DNA of 64,000 nucleotides, taken from assembly GCA_022376925.1 (NCBI GenBank), contig JAIOJX010000005.1, forward strand, positions 156,875,501-156,939,500, given 5' to 3'. A model generated the notes under the pieces. It was given only the letters and a program-made list of their open reading frames with translations. It did no database searches and was not told where the DNA came from. Origin of the DNA: Tragulus kanchil (taxonomy: Eukaryota > Chordata > Mammalia > Artiodactyla > Tragulidae). A program made the position numbers and the translations under genes. Position 1 is the first letter of the stretch; the number at the start of each line of letters is the position of its first letter. Below, piece after piece: positions 1 to 11,077 of this stretch.

Positions 1-149
1 CTCCAGGGAGTCCGTGCTTCCTTGCTTGGCTGCCTCTCCGTGAGTCCTATCAGAAAGAGGGCTCTGGGCATGGTGAAAGCTTAGTTCCCTTATGATGGAG
101 AATGACTTGTGTCCTCACCTATGCATGATAGTTGGGCTGTGCATAAAGT

Positions 150-870
150 TCAGGTTGACAGTTGTTTCCCCCCACTGTCTCCTGAACCTGCTGCTGTCAC
201 TGAGGTGAAGGCTGTTGTCTAAGTTATTCTTTGCAGGTCCCCTGGAGCCTGGCAGTAGTGGTTCATTTTCCCTAAAGTTCTGCAATTTCACTATGATAGG
301 TCCAGGGTAGATTTGTTTTTATTTATCTTGCTCAGTGCTGAGAATCTATACTGTCAACCCTAGGGCTTATGTTTTTCTTCAATTCTGGAAAAATCTCCAC
401 TGCTATCTCTTCAAATACTGCTTCTTCCCCACTGCCTCATTCTCTTCTCCTAGGACTCTTATCAGATCGATGATGAAGCCTCTCGACCTCCTCTCTGTGG
501 CTCTTAACTACTCCCGCCAGTGTTATCTCTTGCTTTCTGTGCTGTGTTTGGGATAGGCTTTCATATATTATCTCCTAGTTCACTGATTCACCCTTACCGT
601 ATGTCCAGTCTGGGATTTCGTCCTTTATCCCTTCTATTATTTTATTTTATTTGTTTGTTTCAATGGTTCTAGTTTTCATTTCACAATTTCTTTCCTATCC
701 ACTTTCTCCGATTTCATTTATATTAATACCTATTTGCTGCATGATTTCTTATTCCTTTTAAAGAAAGCTCGTGCCTGCATTCATCTCTTTGCGTATTCTC
801 GACATGCTTATTTTGAAGTCTGTCTTGGGAGTGTGGACTGGCACCGTCATGATGGAGAATAGCGCTCAAA
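150..870 (-). mobile_element. L1M-type LINE 3' end fragment, antisense
   Basis: This pyrimidine-rich stretch reads like the reverse complement of an old L1 3' untranslated region. It includes a cttcaaatactgcttcttcc motif, a run about the order of events after a gttcactgattc element, and caatggttctagttttcatt. No coding capacity remains. The subfamily cannot be fixed by eye. Confidence 0.6.
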
Positions 871-1579
871 TTCAATACACCGATCTGCTGAGACCCAACA
901 AAGGAGCTTTCCCACAGACTTACAAGACTGCGTGATGGATGGCCGTCACCGCGCTATTTCTGTTCATGGAAAGGGGGGCAATCTAGTTGTTCCAGCCTCC
1001 AGAAATGGAAGTAACATTTTTGAGGGGGGTACTCACCAGGGAATGTATACAGCAGTTATAAACTGAGAACTAGGTGCACATATAGCAAAACAGGTAGATG
1101 TCAGAAACACAGTAGTGATAAATAAGCAGGTAACAGCATGAGGTTTGTAGCATCATATTACGTCTATAGCTCAGAAGTTGCACAGAAAACTTATAATGCA
1201 GGTTGTAAGATTACATACAGTAAAAGGCTACACACCACACCAATTAGCACGTGTGCCTGTTGGAGGAAGAAGGGAGCAGGCCTGGGGATGGGGTGTGAGG
1301 CACGGGGATAAAAAATGCACACACATGCACACACACATACAGGAGGCTTTCTCCAGACTGATGAGGATGGTATGCAGTAAACTGAAGAGTAAGACTGATT
1401 CAATTCTCTGTGTTTCTGTATCAATAAATGCCTTTTTCTGCCTCTCCAGAAAACTACTTTTTCATCTCTCACAAATTCATGTCCCAACTATTGATTCTGC
1501 TATCTTTTTTTAGCATTTATTCATATGTTTTGGCGTTTGGGTGGACAGGTTCATTTTTAATGAAACCTGTTTTCTTTCT
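871..1579. other. KIF6 intron, unassigned unique sequence
   Basis: I recognise no gene or repeat family here apart from a short CA-rich tract around 1316-1342. Open frames in the stretch are short and have no recognisable protein similarity. Confidence 0.5.
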
Positions 1580-3827
1580 CTTGTGCTCGTCCCTCTCCCG
1601 TCTGACAGCCCCCCTCCCGGCCCCCATTCCAGAGGCAGCTCCGAGGACAATCCGAAGCCACTGCTTCTGGCAGGGCTGGGATGAGGCGGATCTGGTCAGG
1701 GAGTCAGTGGGCATGACGGACCAGCCAGCAGAGGCTGAATTTGCACTTCTTGCACCTTGGGCCTGCGTGGGGCATGAACCACAGCCCCAGGCAACATCAG
1801 GCAGGACGTGTTTTCCTAGGTCCCCTTTCACGCACAGGCTGGGCGGTGGGGAGGCTCTGCTTAACTTGCAACTTCAAACCGTGTCTTGCACGGTGCATTC
1901 TCAGTCTTCTCCCTGCTTCTGGACCCTGAGGCTGAAGGCGTAAGGTCCCCTTTCCATTGTGCATTTCTGTCCCACTTCTGGTCTTCAGAACTATGTCTTA
2001 TCATCTAACCCAGCAAAGCCTTCTCGGTAGTCTTCTTTCAGTTTTACCATGCAGAGGCGGGACAACATGGTTCTTACCTCAGTAGGTTCTCAGATTACAC
2101 AAACAAGTTTAGATAAAGCCCGATGAAATATTTATTAGCAAGGAGGAGATGAACATGCCTGATTTTAAGGCTTCAGGTGATTTATGTACTCGTTTATTGG
2201 AAATTCATCTAAGGCTGCACACTTCGCCATATGCTAGGCCTATTCTTTTTACAAATAGCCTTACACGCAGCTGAGACAATTCAACCTATGATAATCACAA
2301 TCCCCTGGTTAGAGTACAGAGAAACCAGCTTCCATGTCACAGCCGAAATCAATGCTCCAAACTCAGAACCACAAACTAGACCTTCCTTTCCAAGTGTCTC
2401 CTCAGGCAGGAGACATTCTGTCTTCTCCCCACACCTCAATCCTGCTACTGAAGTGTATTTTCATTTAATTTCCCTGCACGACAATACAAGAGTGGGATAG
2501 GGCTTCCCTGGTAGCTCAGTGGTGAAACAGTTCGCCTGCCAGTGCAGGAGACACGGGTTCAGTCCCTGATCCGGGAAGATCCTACATGCTGCAGAGCAAC
2601 TATGCCCATGAGCCACAACTATTGAGCCTGCATAACTTGAAACCTGTGTGCCCTAGGGCCTGAGTTCCTCAACAAGAGACGTCCCCCCCACCCAAATAGA
2701 GAGTAACCCATTCCCTGCACTAAATGTTTTTCTTGTGCTCGTCCCTCTCCGTCTGACACCCCCCGCCCCATTCCAGAGGCAGCTCCGAGGACAATCCGAA
2801 GCCACTGCTTCTGGCAGGGCTGGGATGAGGCGGATCTGGTCAGGGAGTCAGTGGGCATGACGGACCAGCCAGCAGAGGCTGAATTTGCACTTCTTGCACC
2901 TTGGGCCTGCGTGGGGCATGAACCACAGCCCCAGGCAACATCAGGCAGGACGTGTTTTCCTAGGTCCCCTTTCACGCACAGGCTGGGCGGTGGGGAGGCT
3001 CTGCTTAACTTGCAACTTCAAACCGTGTCTTGCACGGTGCATTCTCAGTCTTCTCCCTGCTTCTGGACCCTGAGGCTGAAGGCGTAAGGTCCCCTTTCCA
3101 TTGTGCATTTCTGTCCCACTTCTGGTCTTCAGAACTATGTCTTATCATCTAACCCAGCAAAGCCTTCTCGGTAGTCTTCTTTCAGTTTTACCATGCAGAG
3201 GCGGGACAACATGGTTCTTACCTCAGTAGGTTCTCAGATTACACAAACAAGTTTAGATAAAGCCCGATGAAATATTTATTAGCAAGGAGGAGATGAACAT
3301 GCCTGATTTTAAGGCTTCAGGTGATTTATGTACTCGTTTATTGGAAATTCATCTAAGGCTGCACACTTCGCCATATGCTAGGCCTATTCTTTTTACAAAT
3401 AGCCTTACACGCAGCTGAGACAATTCAACCTATGATAATCACAATCCCCTGGTTAGAGTACAGAGAAACCAGCTTCCATGTCACAGCCGAAATCAATGCT
3501 CCAAACTCAGAACCACAAACTAGACCTTCCTTTCCAAGTGTCTCCTCAGGCAGGAGACATTCTGTCTTCTCCCCACACCTCAATCCTGCTACTGAAGTGT
3601 ATTTTCATTTAATTTCCCTGCACGACAATACAAGAGTGGGATAGGGCTTCCCTGGTAGCTCAGTGGTGAAACAGTTCGCCTGCCAGTGCAGGAGACACGG
3701 GTTCAGTCCCTGATCCGGGAAGATCCTACATGCTGCAGAGCAACTATGCCCATGAGCCACAACTATTGAGCCTGCATAACTTGAAACCTGTGTGCCCTAG
3801 GGCCTGAGTTCCTCAACAAGAGACGTC
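1580..3827 (+). repeat. Tandem duplication D1 (~1.14 kb unit)
   Basis: 1580-2683 recurs at 2732-3827. The copies agree almost everywhere, but the start of copy 2 has lost bases in C-runs (tctccgtctgacacccccc). The end of copy 1 (2684-2731) is a degraded version of 3828-3880. Errors on both sides of the junction suggest unmerged contig ends. Confidence 0.9.
2500..2731 (+). mobile_element. CHR-2-type tRNA-Glu SINE, copy cut by D1 junction
   Basis: It begins ggcttccctggtagctcagt with the B-box-like gggttcagtccctg. The sequence decays into error-rich bases at the duplication junction. The same SINE appears complete at 3644-3960. Confidence 0.85.
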
Positions 3828-3960
3828 ACCACAACAAGAAGCCTACTCACCTCAACTAGAGAGTAACCCCCATTCCCTGCAACTAGCGAAGAGCCTGCAG
3901 CAGCAGTGAAAACCCAGGATAGCCAAAAATAAAATAAATACATAAAATATTTTTTAAAAG
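3644..3960 (+). mobile_element. CHR-2-type tRNA-Glu SINE, full length
   Basis: The tRNA-Glu-like head (A and B box region) is followed by the family body (gagccacaactattgagcc ... caactagagagtaacccc) and a tail agccaaaaataaaataaata. Such SINEs are restricted to cetartiodactyls. Confidence 0.88.
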
Positions 3961-4079
3961 AGTGATATAATCAAACAGAAGAAGAGTCCTACCTGGGTCC
4001 AAAGTCCTTGAGAATTACCGAGGACCTTGGACTCTAGCAAAATTAGAACTGTCTCCCCTCAGCACTCCTCTCCATTCAA

Positions 4080-4545
4080 CCCCTGCTCCAACCGATGCAT
4101 GCCTGGCCTTCTCCACTCTCTTATCCCAACTGCTCTCTCCGACTGGAATGGCTTTCCCAACCCCCACCCTCAACCCTTCTGCTCTTTTTAGAATGCACTC
4201 AAATCTCACCTTTAGGGGCTTAGCATGTAACTCAGCTAATAAAGAATCTGCCTGCATTGTGGGAGACCTCGATTCGATTCCTGGGTTGGGAAGATCCCCT
4301 AGAGGAGGGAAAGGCTACCCACTCCAGAATTCTTGCCTGGGGAATTCCATGGCTCATCCATGGATTGCCATGAGTCAGACACAGCTGGGCGACTTTCACT
4401 TTTTAAATCTCCCCTTTAGTAATGATGCCTTTCCTAAGGCCACTGGCCCACCTTTTCCTCCTCTCAGCTTCCCTCTACCATTGATCAACAGTTAGCCACT
4501 TGCACTTCACAGTCCATTATCTTATGAATACAGTTTCCTTCCAAT
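4080..4545 (+). mobile_element. L2 LINE 3' region, interrupted by a SINE
   Basis: The text around ctctctccgactggaatggctttccc, cactcaaatctcacctt and tgatgcctttcctaaggcc follows the L2 3' region. A Bov-tA SINE (4216-4404) splits it. Confidence 0.55.
4216..4404 (+). mobile_element. Bov-tA SINE
   Basis: It has a tRNA-Glu-like head (gcttagcatgtaactcagct ... cgattcgattcctgg) and the BovB-derived tail (cactccagaattcttgcc ... gagtcagacac). It is flanked by a 15-bp target-site duplication, aaatctcacctttag (4201-4215) and aaatctcccctttag (4405-4419), with one mismatch. Confidence 0.9.
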
Positions 4546-4579
4546 ATGTCTGTAAGTGCTGCAACCCCTAAGCTCAGAG

Positions 4580-4725
4580 AGTATCACAGTTGTACTATTC
4601 GTCCCTATTTTTCAAGTGATAAAATAGAGGCTTAGAGATGTTAAGTAACACACCCTCCAAGGAAGGAGCAGAGTTGGGGTTGAACTCAAGTCTCTCTACC
4701 TACGCATTTGAGATGACATTCTAGT
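4580..4725 (-). mobile_element. MIR SINE fragment, antisense
   Basis: The order ttcaagtgataaaatagaggc, ttagagatgttaagtaacac and cagagttggggttgaactca is the antisense MIR pattern (treated as the reverse of gggttcaaatcc...). Confidence 0.6.
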
Positions 4726-4855
4726 ATAATCAGAACAGCAGAGGTCTGCTCCTTCTCAAGTCCAGCTCCAAGTAACTAGTTATCACTGCCCAGAGTGCTG
4801 GGCTGAAGAGCCAACAGGTCCAGCAGGAAGACAAGCCATCCACACTAGAGAAACA

Positions 4856-7061
4856 AGGTCTGCCACGGGTTCAGCTTTCTCAAGGAAGAGCATGCGGGCC
4901 ACCTGTTTGCCAGGTCATGCTGTCATGCTAATCTTCTTGAGCCAGGACGGAGTCTTCTGTGAGTCTGTATGTTCATAGCACTTAGAACACAGTGCTTAGC
5001 ACAGAGTGGAGGAGCCGTAAATAGGTCTTGCTTGACAGTAACATCAACATCCTCAGTAAGGCTCCACGCGGCGGTAGCTGCGGGAACAGCTTGCGACAGC
5101 TGTACCAGGGGAGGGGGGGGCTCTGCCCTGCACCAGCTAAGCAGCTTTCACTTGGTGCCTGACTTCAGTCCAGCGTGCACGCAAAATCAAGTACGAAGCT
5201 TCAGTAAAATTGTTTCGTCCAGAAAACTGAGTATCAATATGAAAAATGGGTTGTGCTTCTACATGGTGGTTATACCTCTCATGTGAACCAATACCAACCA
5301 GGGCACCGACTTCGTATGCCCTCTCCACAGTCGCTTCTCAGGTCCTGCGTCTCTTCCAGAGCTCTGTGCACCCCTTGCTGCCACTCCCACCCTGCCAGTG
5401 AATGAATCTGAAAGAGAGAAGGTGTTTCCAGCATGTACCGCTGTAAGTTACTGGAGACCAGACTACTAATTACCACCAAGCAGAGCACTCCTCCCATCCC
5501 CCGGGCCCTCTCCTGCCTGGGCTGCGAGTCCTCTGTTTCCGTTTCATCTCTTTTCCATACCTCGGGACAGGGATGTGTCCAGGAACCCGGGCCAAAAGCA
5601 GCAGATTTATCACCATGCTAATGACAGCGAACTGCATGCTGAGTGAATTCTGCATTCCCCCTCAACTCCTTCTTTTGCCAAGACCTGGGGAGCTGCAAGA
5701 TCCAGCCGATTACAGAGACTGTTATCTTCACATGAAGAATGGCTCCATTGGAAAATGCAATTAGGTATCCGCCATGAGGCTATTTTTAGAAGCTTGTAGG
5801 AGAAGATCTCAAAAACAAAAATTGCCATGTGGTGGGAGATGTTAGCCAATTGGCCAAAACCGAGCATCACTAAACACATTTTTCAACCTCCCTCTATCAA
5901 TATGCAGCATTCTAATGACCCACTTCATGTCCCCTAGGTAGAGCTCATCCTTCTGAGAGGTCTGCCACGGGTTCAGCTTTCTCAAGGAAGAGCATGCGGG
6001 CCACCTGTTTGCCAGGTCATGCTGTCATGCTAATCTTCTTGAGCCAGGACGGAGTCTTCTGTGAGTCTGTATGTTCATAGCACTTAGAACACAGTGCTTA
6101 GCACAGAGTGGAGGAGCCGTAAATAGGTCTTGCTTGACAGTAACATCAACATCCTCAGTAAGGCTCCACGCGGCGGTAGCTGCGGGAACAGCTTGCGACA
6201 GCTGTACCAGGGGAGGGGGGGGCTCTGCCCTGCACCAGCTAAGCAGCTTTCACTTGGTGCCTGACTTCAGTCCAGCGTGCACGCAAAATCAAGTACGAAG
6301 CTTCAGTAAAATTGTTTCGTCCAGAAAACTGAGTATCAATATGAAAAATGGGTTGTGCTTCTACATGGTGGTTATACCTCTCATGTGAACCAATACCAAC
6401 CAGGGCACCGACTTCGTATGCCCTCTCCACAGTCGCTTCTCAGGTCCTGCGTCTCTTCCAGAGCTCTGTGCACCCCTTGCTGCCACTCCCACCCTGCCAG
6501 TGAATGAATCTGAAAGAGAGAGAAGGTGTTTCCAGCATGTACCGCTGTAAGTTACTGGAGACCAGACTACTAATTACCACCAAGCAGAGCACTCCTCCCA
6601 TCCCCGGCCATCTCCTGCCTGGGCTGCGAGTCCTCTGTTTCCGTTTCATCTCTTTTCCATACCTCGGGACAGGGATGTGTCCAGGAACCCGGGCCAAAAG
6701 CAGCAGATTTATCACCATGCTAATGACAGCGAACTGCATGCTGAGTGAATTCTGCATTCCCCCTCAACTCCTTCTTTTGCCAAGACCTGGGGAGCTGCAA
6801 GATCCAGCCGATTACAGAGACTGTTATCTTCACATGAAGAATGGCTCCATTGGAAAATGCAATTAGGTATCCGCCATGAGGCTATTTTTAGAAGCTTGTA
6901 GGAGAAGATCTCAAAAACAAAAATTGCCATGTGGTGGGAGATGTTAGCCAATTGGCCAAAACCGAGCATCACTAAACACATTTTTCAACCTCCCTCTATC
7001 AATATGCAGCATTCTAATGACCCACTTCATGTCCCCTAGGTAGAGCTCATCCTTCTGAGAG
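4856..7061 (+). repeat. Tandem duplication D2 (~1.10 kb unit)
   Basis: 4856-5957 recurs at 5958-7061, beginning aggtctgccacgggttcagc and ending gctcatccttctgag. Internal differences are few: an extra GA in a gagaga run and a miscounted C-run (atcccccgggccctctcc against atccccggccatctcc). The content is otherwise unique sequence plus an L2 tail near 4945-5020 (copy 6047-6122). Confidence 0.92.
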
Positions 7062-7206
7062 TGGGTGTCTGTGTTTGCGGAGTTTATAGAACTCAGTCCT
7101 GGTAGCCAAAACCTCCCTCTTTATTTTCATGAGCACCATTTCCTGGGCTGGGGCTATGAGACTCCTTCATCCTATCATTCCAAAATAGCTTCCCCAGGGC
7201 TTGGGA

Positions 7207-7326
7207 ATGGAGAAGGAAATGGCAGCCCACTCCAGTATTCCTGCCTGGGAAATTCCACGGACAGAGGAGCCTGGTGGACTACAGACCACGGGGTCACAAA
7301 GAGTCAGACACGACGTGGTGACTCAA
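7207..7326 (+). mobile_element. 5'-truncated Bov-tA SINE
   Basis: Only the BovB-derived tail is present (gaaggaaatggcagcccact ... gtcacaaagagtcagacacg). The tRNA head is missing. Confidence 0.85.
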
Positions 7327-8055
7327 CTGCTGGCAGGCTTGGGGAAGGGGCTCTGTGGGAGGCACACGGAAGGGCAGGCACCTGGTCAGGGAGGCACGGT
7401 GTAGGGGAGGCTAGTTGTCGAGGATGTTCCTGGTGGGCAGGCTTGTTGTTGTCGGGGAGGTGGTTTCCAGGGGCTTAGGCAGCCCTGTGTGGCTTTAAAG
7501 GAGCAGGTCATTGTCCGCTAGGAAGGAGGCACCCAGGCCCAGAAGAGGTTTGTGGTGCCAGACACCTGTGCCAATACCCAGGAAACCAGCCAGGAACCAC
7601 GCAGCATCGGCGCCCCCTACTGAGAACATGAGAAAACCTTCGCTGACCTCAAAAGCAAGAGAGGCATCTACAGGAGGTGCTGCGTTTGCCACAGAGCTGT
7701 CTCCTTTCATTTGAAGACCGTGTGTGCCATGCTTCTTTAAGAATCAAGTCAGCAATATCGGAGGCAGACGGAGGCTCAGCCCAGCACCTCCCGGCACCCC
7801 CAACTCGACTCTGCTGGTGCAGACAGTAGCGTCACGTGGGGAAGAGAGCCTGCCTCTGGCTGTGGCTGGCCCTGGTTTCAGGTCCTCCTGGCTCCAGGCT
7901 CATCCAGTACTCATCCCTGGGCCAGCTTTCCATCTCCCCAGCCCCTTCTAACACGGTCCCTAGGTTCTCACTAGCCCTCACTTGGAATTCAGGTGCGATG
8001 ATCGCTTCTGCCTGGACCTTGACCCCCTCCCTGTGCTTGGTCCTCTCTGGGGTGC
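7327..8055. other. KIF6 intron, unassigned unique sequence
   Basis: This is GC-rich unique sequence with no recognised repeat. A 71-codon open frame on the minus strand (7495-7710) is hydrophobic and Gly-rich, but I cannot match it to a known protein. Confidence 0.45.
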
Positions 8056-8301
8056 AGGGGAGAGACACTAGAAGGCACTGCAGACTTGCACTGTGACACG
8101 CCCAGAGACGGTGGTCTCCAAGATGGAGCTAAGGGACCTGCGAAAGTCTAACCCAGAGAGAACACATCTGATTGAAGAAATCATAGATCCTCAGACGTGT
8201 GAACAGGTCTCACTGCCTACAAGACAGGATCATTTTCTTCCGCAGTTCCAGGGAACGGAGCAAGTCCAAATAGGAAAATTACAAGGAGTGAGGCTTCATC
8301 A

Positions 8302-8770
8302 GGCTTCCCTGGTGGCTCAGACAGTAAAGAATCCACCTACAGTATGGGAGACCTGGGTTCAATCCCAGGGTTCTGGAGATCCCCTGAAGAAGGGAACGCT
8401 GAGGGCTTCCCTGGTGGTCCAGTGGGTAAGGACACTGCCTTGCAGTGCAAGGGGTGCTGGTTCGATCCCTGGCCTGGGAAGATCCCAGGTGCTGTGGAAC
8501 GGCTGGACCCATGTGTCCAATTACCGAGCCAGAGCTCTGGAGTGCACGTGTCCAGAGCCAGTGCTCTGCGATGAGAGAGGCCACTGCGATGGGAGGCCCA
8601 CACAGTCCGAAGAACAAAAAAGATAAATAAATGAAAGATCAATAGAAGCGGCCAAAAAAGGAAGAAGAAGAAGAAGGGAATGCTGCCTACCCCAGTATTC
8701 TTGCCTGGAGAATTCCACGGCTTGTCCACGGGTCGCAAAGAGTCAGACATGACTGAGCGACTTTCACTTC
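8302..8770 (+). mobile_element. Bov-tA SINE split by a younger CHR-2 SINE
   Basis: The head is 8302-8401 and the tail 8671-8770. The insertion between them is bounded by a 15-bp target-site duplication, aagaagggaacgctg (8387-8401) and aagaagggaatgctg (8671-8685). The second assembly copy is 9391-9860. Confidence 0.9.
8402..8670 (+). mobile_element. CHR-2-type SINE nested in Bov-tA
   Basis: It starts agggcttccctggtggtcca, with a B box gctggttcgatccctgg, and ends in an A-rich tail (gataaataaatgaaagatc ... gaagaagaag). The second assembly copy is 9492-9760. Confidence 0.88.
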
Positions 8771-10311
8771 AACTTCACAGGTATCAACACATTAGTAATT
8801 CCTTCTGTACAGCTTTACTGGAGAAACAGCCCAGGTAGGTGCAAGTCAGAGGTGAAATGACCATTTCACTATGTAGAAAGGACTCCTCAATTGGATGAGA
8901 AATTCAACTGAATGGCCTCTGCCATCCCTCCCAATCTTCATAGTCTAGGAGTGCCCTAGAACCTTCAGGGAGTGACCAGGTCTCCCGTTGACGGCTTTAC
9001 TGGAAACTCAGGAGTAGCTTTTGAGGCATGGAATGGACTTGATTTGAGCAAAGGAGGCAGTGAAGTTCCCAGGCCCCAGAATCTCCCAGTGGCCTGATCT
9101 CGTTCTCAGCGCATGGCCGCCCATGTCGACAGGTGGTCACGTTGCCTACGAGGGGGAGAGACACTAGAAGGCACTGCAGACTTGCACTGTGACACGCCCA
9201 GAGACGGTGGTCTCCAGGGGCTAAGGGACCTGCAAGTCTAACCCAGAGAAAACACATCTGATTGAAGAAATCATAGATCCTCAGACGTGTGAACAGGTCT
9301 CACTGCCTACAAGACAGGATCATTTTCTTCCGCAGTTCCAGGAACGGAGCAAGTCCAAATAGGAAAATTACAAGGAGTGAGGCTTCATCAGGTTTCCCCT
9401 GGTGGCTCAGACAGTAAAGAATCCACCTACAGTATGGGAGACCTGGGTTCAATCCCAGGGTTCTGGAGATCCCCTGAAGAAGGGAACGCTGAGGGCTTCC
9501 CTGGTGGTCCAGTGGGTAAGGACACTGCCTTGCAGTGCAAGGGGTGCTGGTTCGATCCCTGGCCTGGGAAGATCCCAGGTGCTGTGGAACGGCTGGACCC
9601 ATGTGTCCAATTACCGAGCCAGAGCTCTGGAGTGCACGTGTCCAGAGCCAGTGCTCTGCGATGAGAGAGGCCACTGCGATGGGAGGCCCACACAGTCCGA
9701 AGAACAAAAAAGATAAATAAATGAAAGATCAATAGAAGCGGCCAAAAAAGGAAGAAGAAGAAGAAGGGAATGCTGCCTACCCCAGTATTCTTGCCTGGAG
9801 AATTCCACGGCTTGTCCACGGGTCGCAAAGAGTCAGACATGACTGAGCGACTTTCACTTCAACTTCACAGGTATCAACACATTAGTAATTCCTTCTGTAC
9901 AGCTTTACTGGAGAAACAGCCCAGGTAGGTGCAAGTCAGAGGTGAAATGACCATTTCACTATGTAGAAAGGACTCCTCAATTGGATGAGAAATTCAACTG
10001 AATGGCCTCTGCCATCCCTCCCAATCTTCATAGTCTAGGAGTGCCCTAGAACCTTCAGGGAGTGACCAGGTCTCCCGTTGACGGCTTTACTGGAAACTCA
10101 GGAGTAGCTTTTGAGGCATGGAATGGACTTGATTTGAGCAAAGGAGGCAGTGAAGTTCCCAGGCTCGCTCAGAATCTCCCAGTGGCCTGATCTCGTCTCC
10201 CAAATGGGACGTGCAGCACAGACAGTGCTGACATGTTAACAAGCCTTTGGAGCCCTGGGACATAAACAAACCCCAGGGCTGCCGCTGCAGCCAGGCCTGA
10301 AGCACGGCATC

Positions 10312-10858
10312 GCAGAGTTTCAGAGATGGAGGAAGCCAGCAGTCATTCCATCCCAGCTCCTACCCCAAGCGGGAATTCTCCATCCAGCAGCCCAACAGAT
10401 GGCTGCCCAGCCTCTGCTCGAGCGCCTTCAGAAAGGGACCCACCACTTTGCCAGGAGGTTTCGTCCGTTTTGAGACAACTTAATCCACATGGAGACAGTC
10501 CTCCTCGTGAGCCGTTTCTTCCTCGTGCTGAGCCCCAAGTCTGCCTCCGTTCACTTGACTTTTACCCTCGGCAGTAGGACAAAAATAAATCTGTTCCCTC
10601 AGCCATATAAAAATGTTTAGATTGTTTAAGACAGCCATTGTTTCCAGAGCCCCAAATATTTTCTTTCCTGTCTAAACGTCCCCTGCCACATTAACCATCT
10701 CTCACATGGTGTGGTTTCAGACCCGTTACCATCTTCTGAGTATTTTCTATTTTACGAATGTGCCTTACAAAAAAGTAACTCCTAGAACAAATAGCCAACT
10801 GTATTCTGAACACCGCGGAGCATGGTGGTGTTCTCATCTCCCTTGCTCTACACGCTGT
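10312..10858 (+). mobile_element. CR1/L3 LINE fossil, 3' part
   Basis: Successive phrases (cagcctctgctcgagcgcc, gagccccaagtctgcctcc, ctgtctaaacgtcccctgc, catggtgtggtttcagaccc, cttaca..agtaactcc, ctgtattctgaacacc) follow the L3/CR1 3' consensus in order. The second copy is 11411-11957. Confidence 0.8.
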
Positions 10859-10861
10859 GAA

Positions 10862-11077
10862 AAGCGAAAGTGTTAGTTGCTCAGTCGTGACCGACTCTTT
10901 TGTGACCCATGGACTGCAGCCTGCCAGGCTCCTCTGTCCGTGGGACTCTCCGGGCAAGAACACTGGAGTGGGTTGCCATTCCCTTCTCCAGGGCTCTTCC
11001 TGACCCAGGGATCAAACGAACCCAGATCTCCCGCATTGCAGGCAGATTCTTTACCATCTAAGCCACCAGGGAAGCGC
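10862..11077 (-). mobile_element. Bov-tA SINE, antisense
   Basis: It reads tagttgctcagtcgtgaccg through ggatcaaacgaacccagatc to taagccaccagggaagcgc, the reverse complement of a full Bov-tA. The second copy is 11961-12176. Confidence 0.92.

Larger units (their letters stand above)
8056..10197 (+). repeat. Tandem duplication D3 (~1.09 kb unit)
   Basis: 8056-9103 recurs at 9152-10197. Copy 2 loses short blocks just after the junction (ctccaggggctaaggg for ctccaagatggagctaaggg). Copy 1 decays just before it, and 9104-9151 is filler that aligns only loosely to 10198-10250. Confidence 0.92.

Noticed and set aside
7495..7710. A hydrophobic Gly-rich 71-codon minus-strand frame that looked like a membrane protein retrocopy
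   Set aside because: I could not match it to any protein, and there is no poly(A) tail or target-site duplication.
8402..8500. tRNA-Glu-like sequences
   Set aside because: These and all similar stretches are heads of CHR or Bov-tA SINEs, with SINE bodies following. They are not functional tRNA genes.
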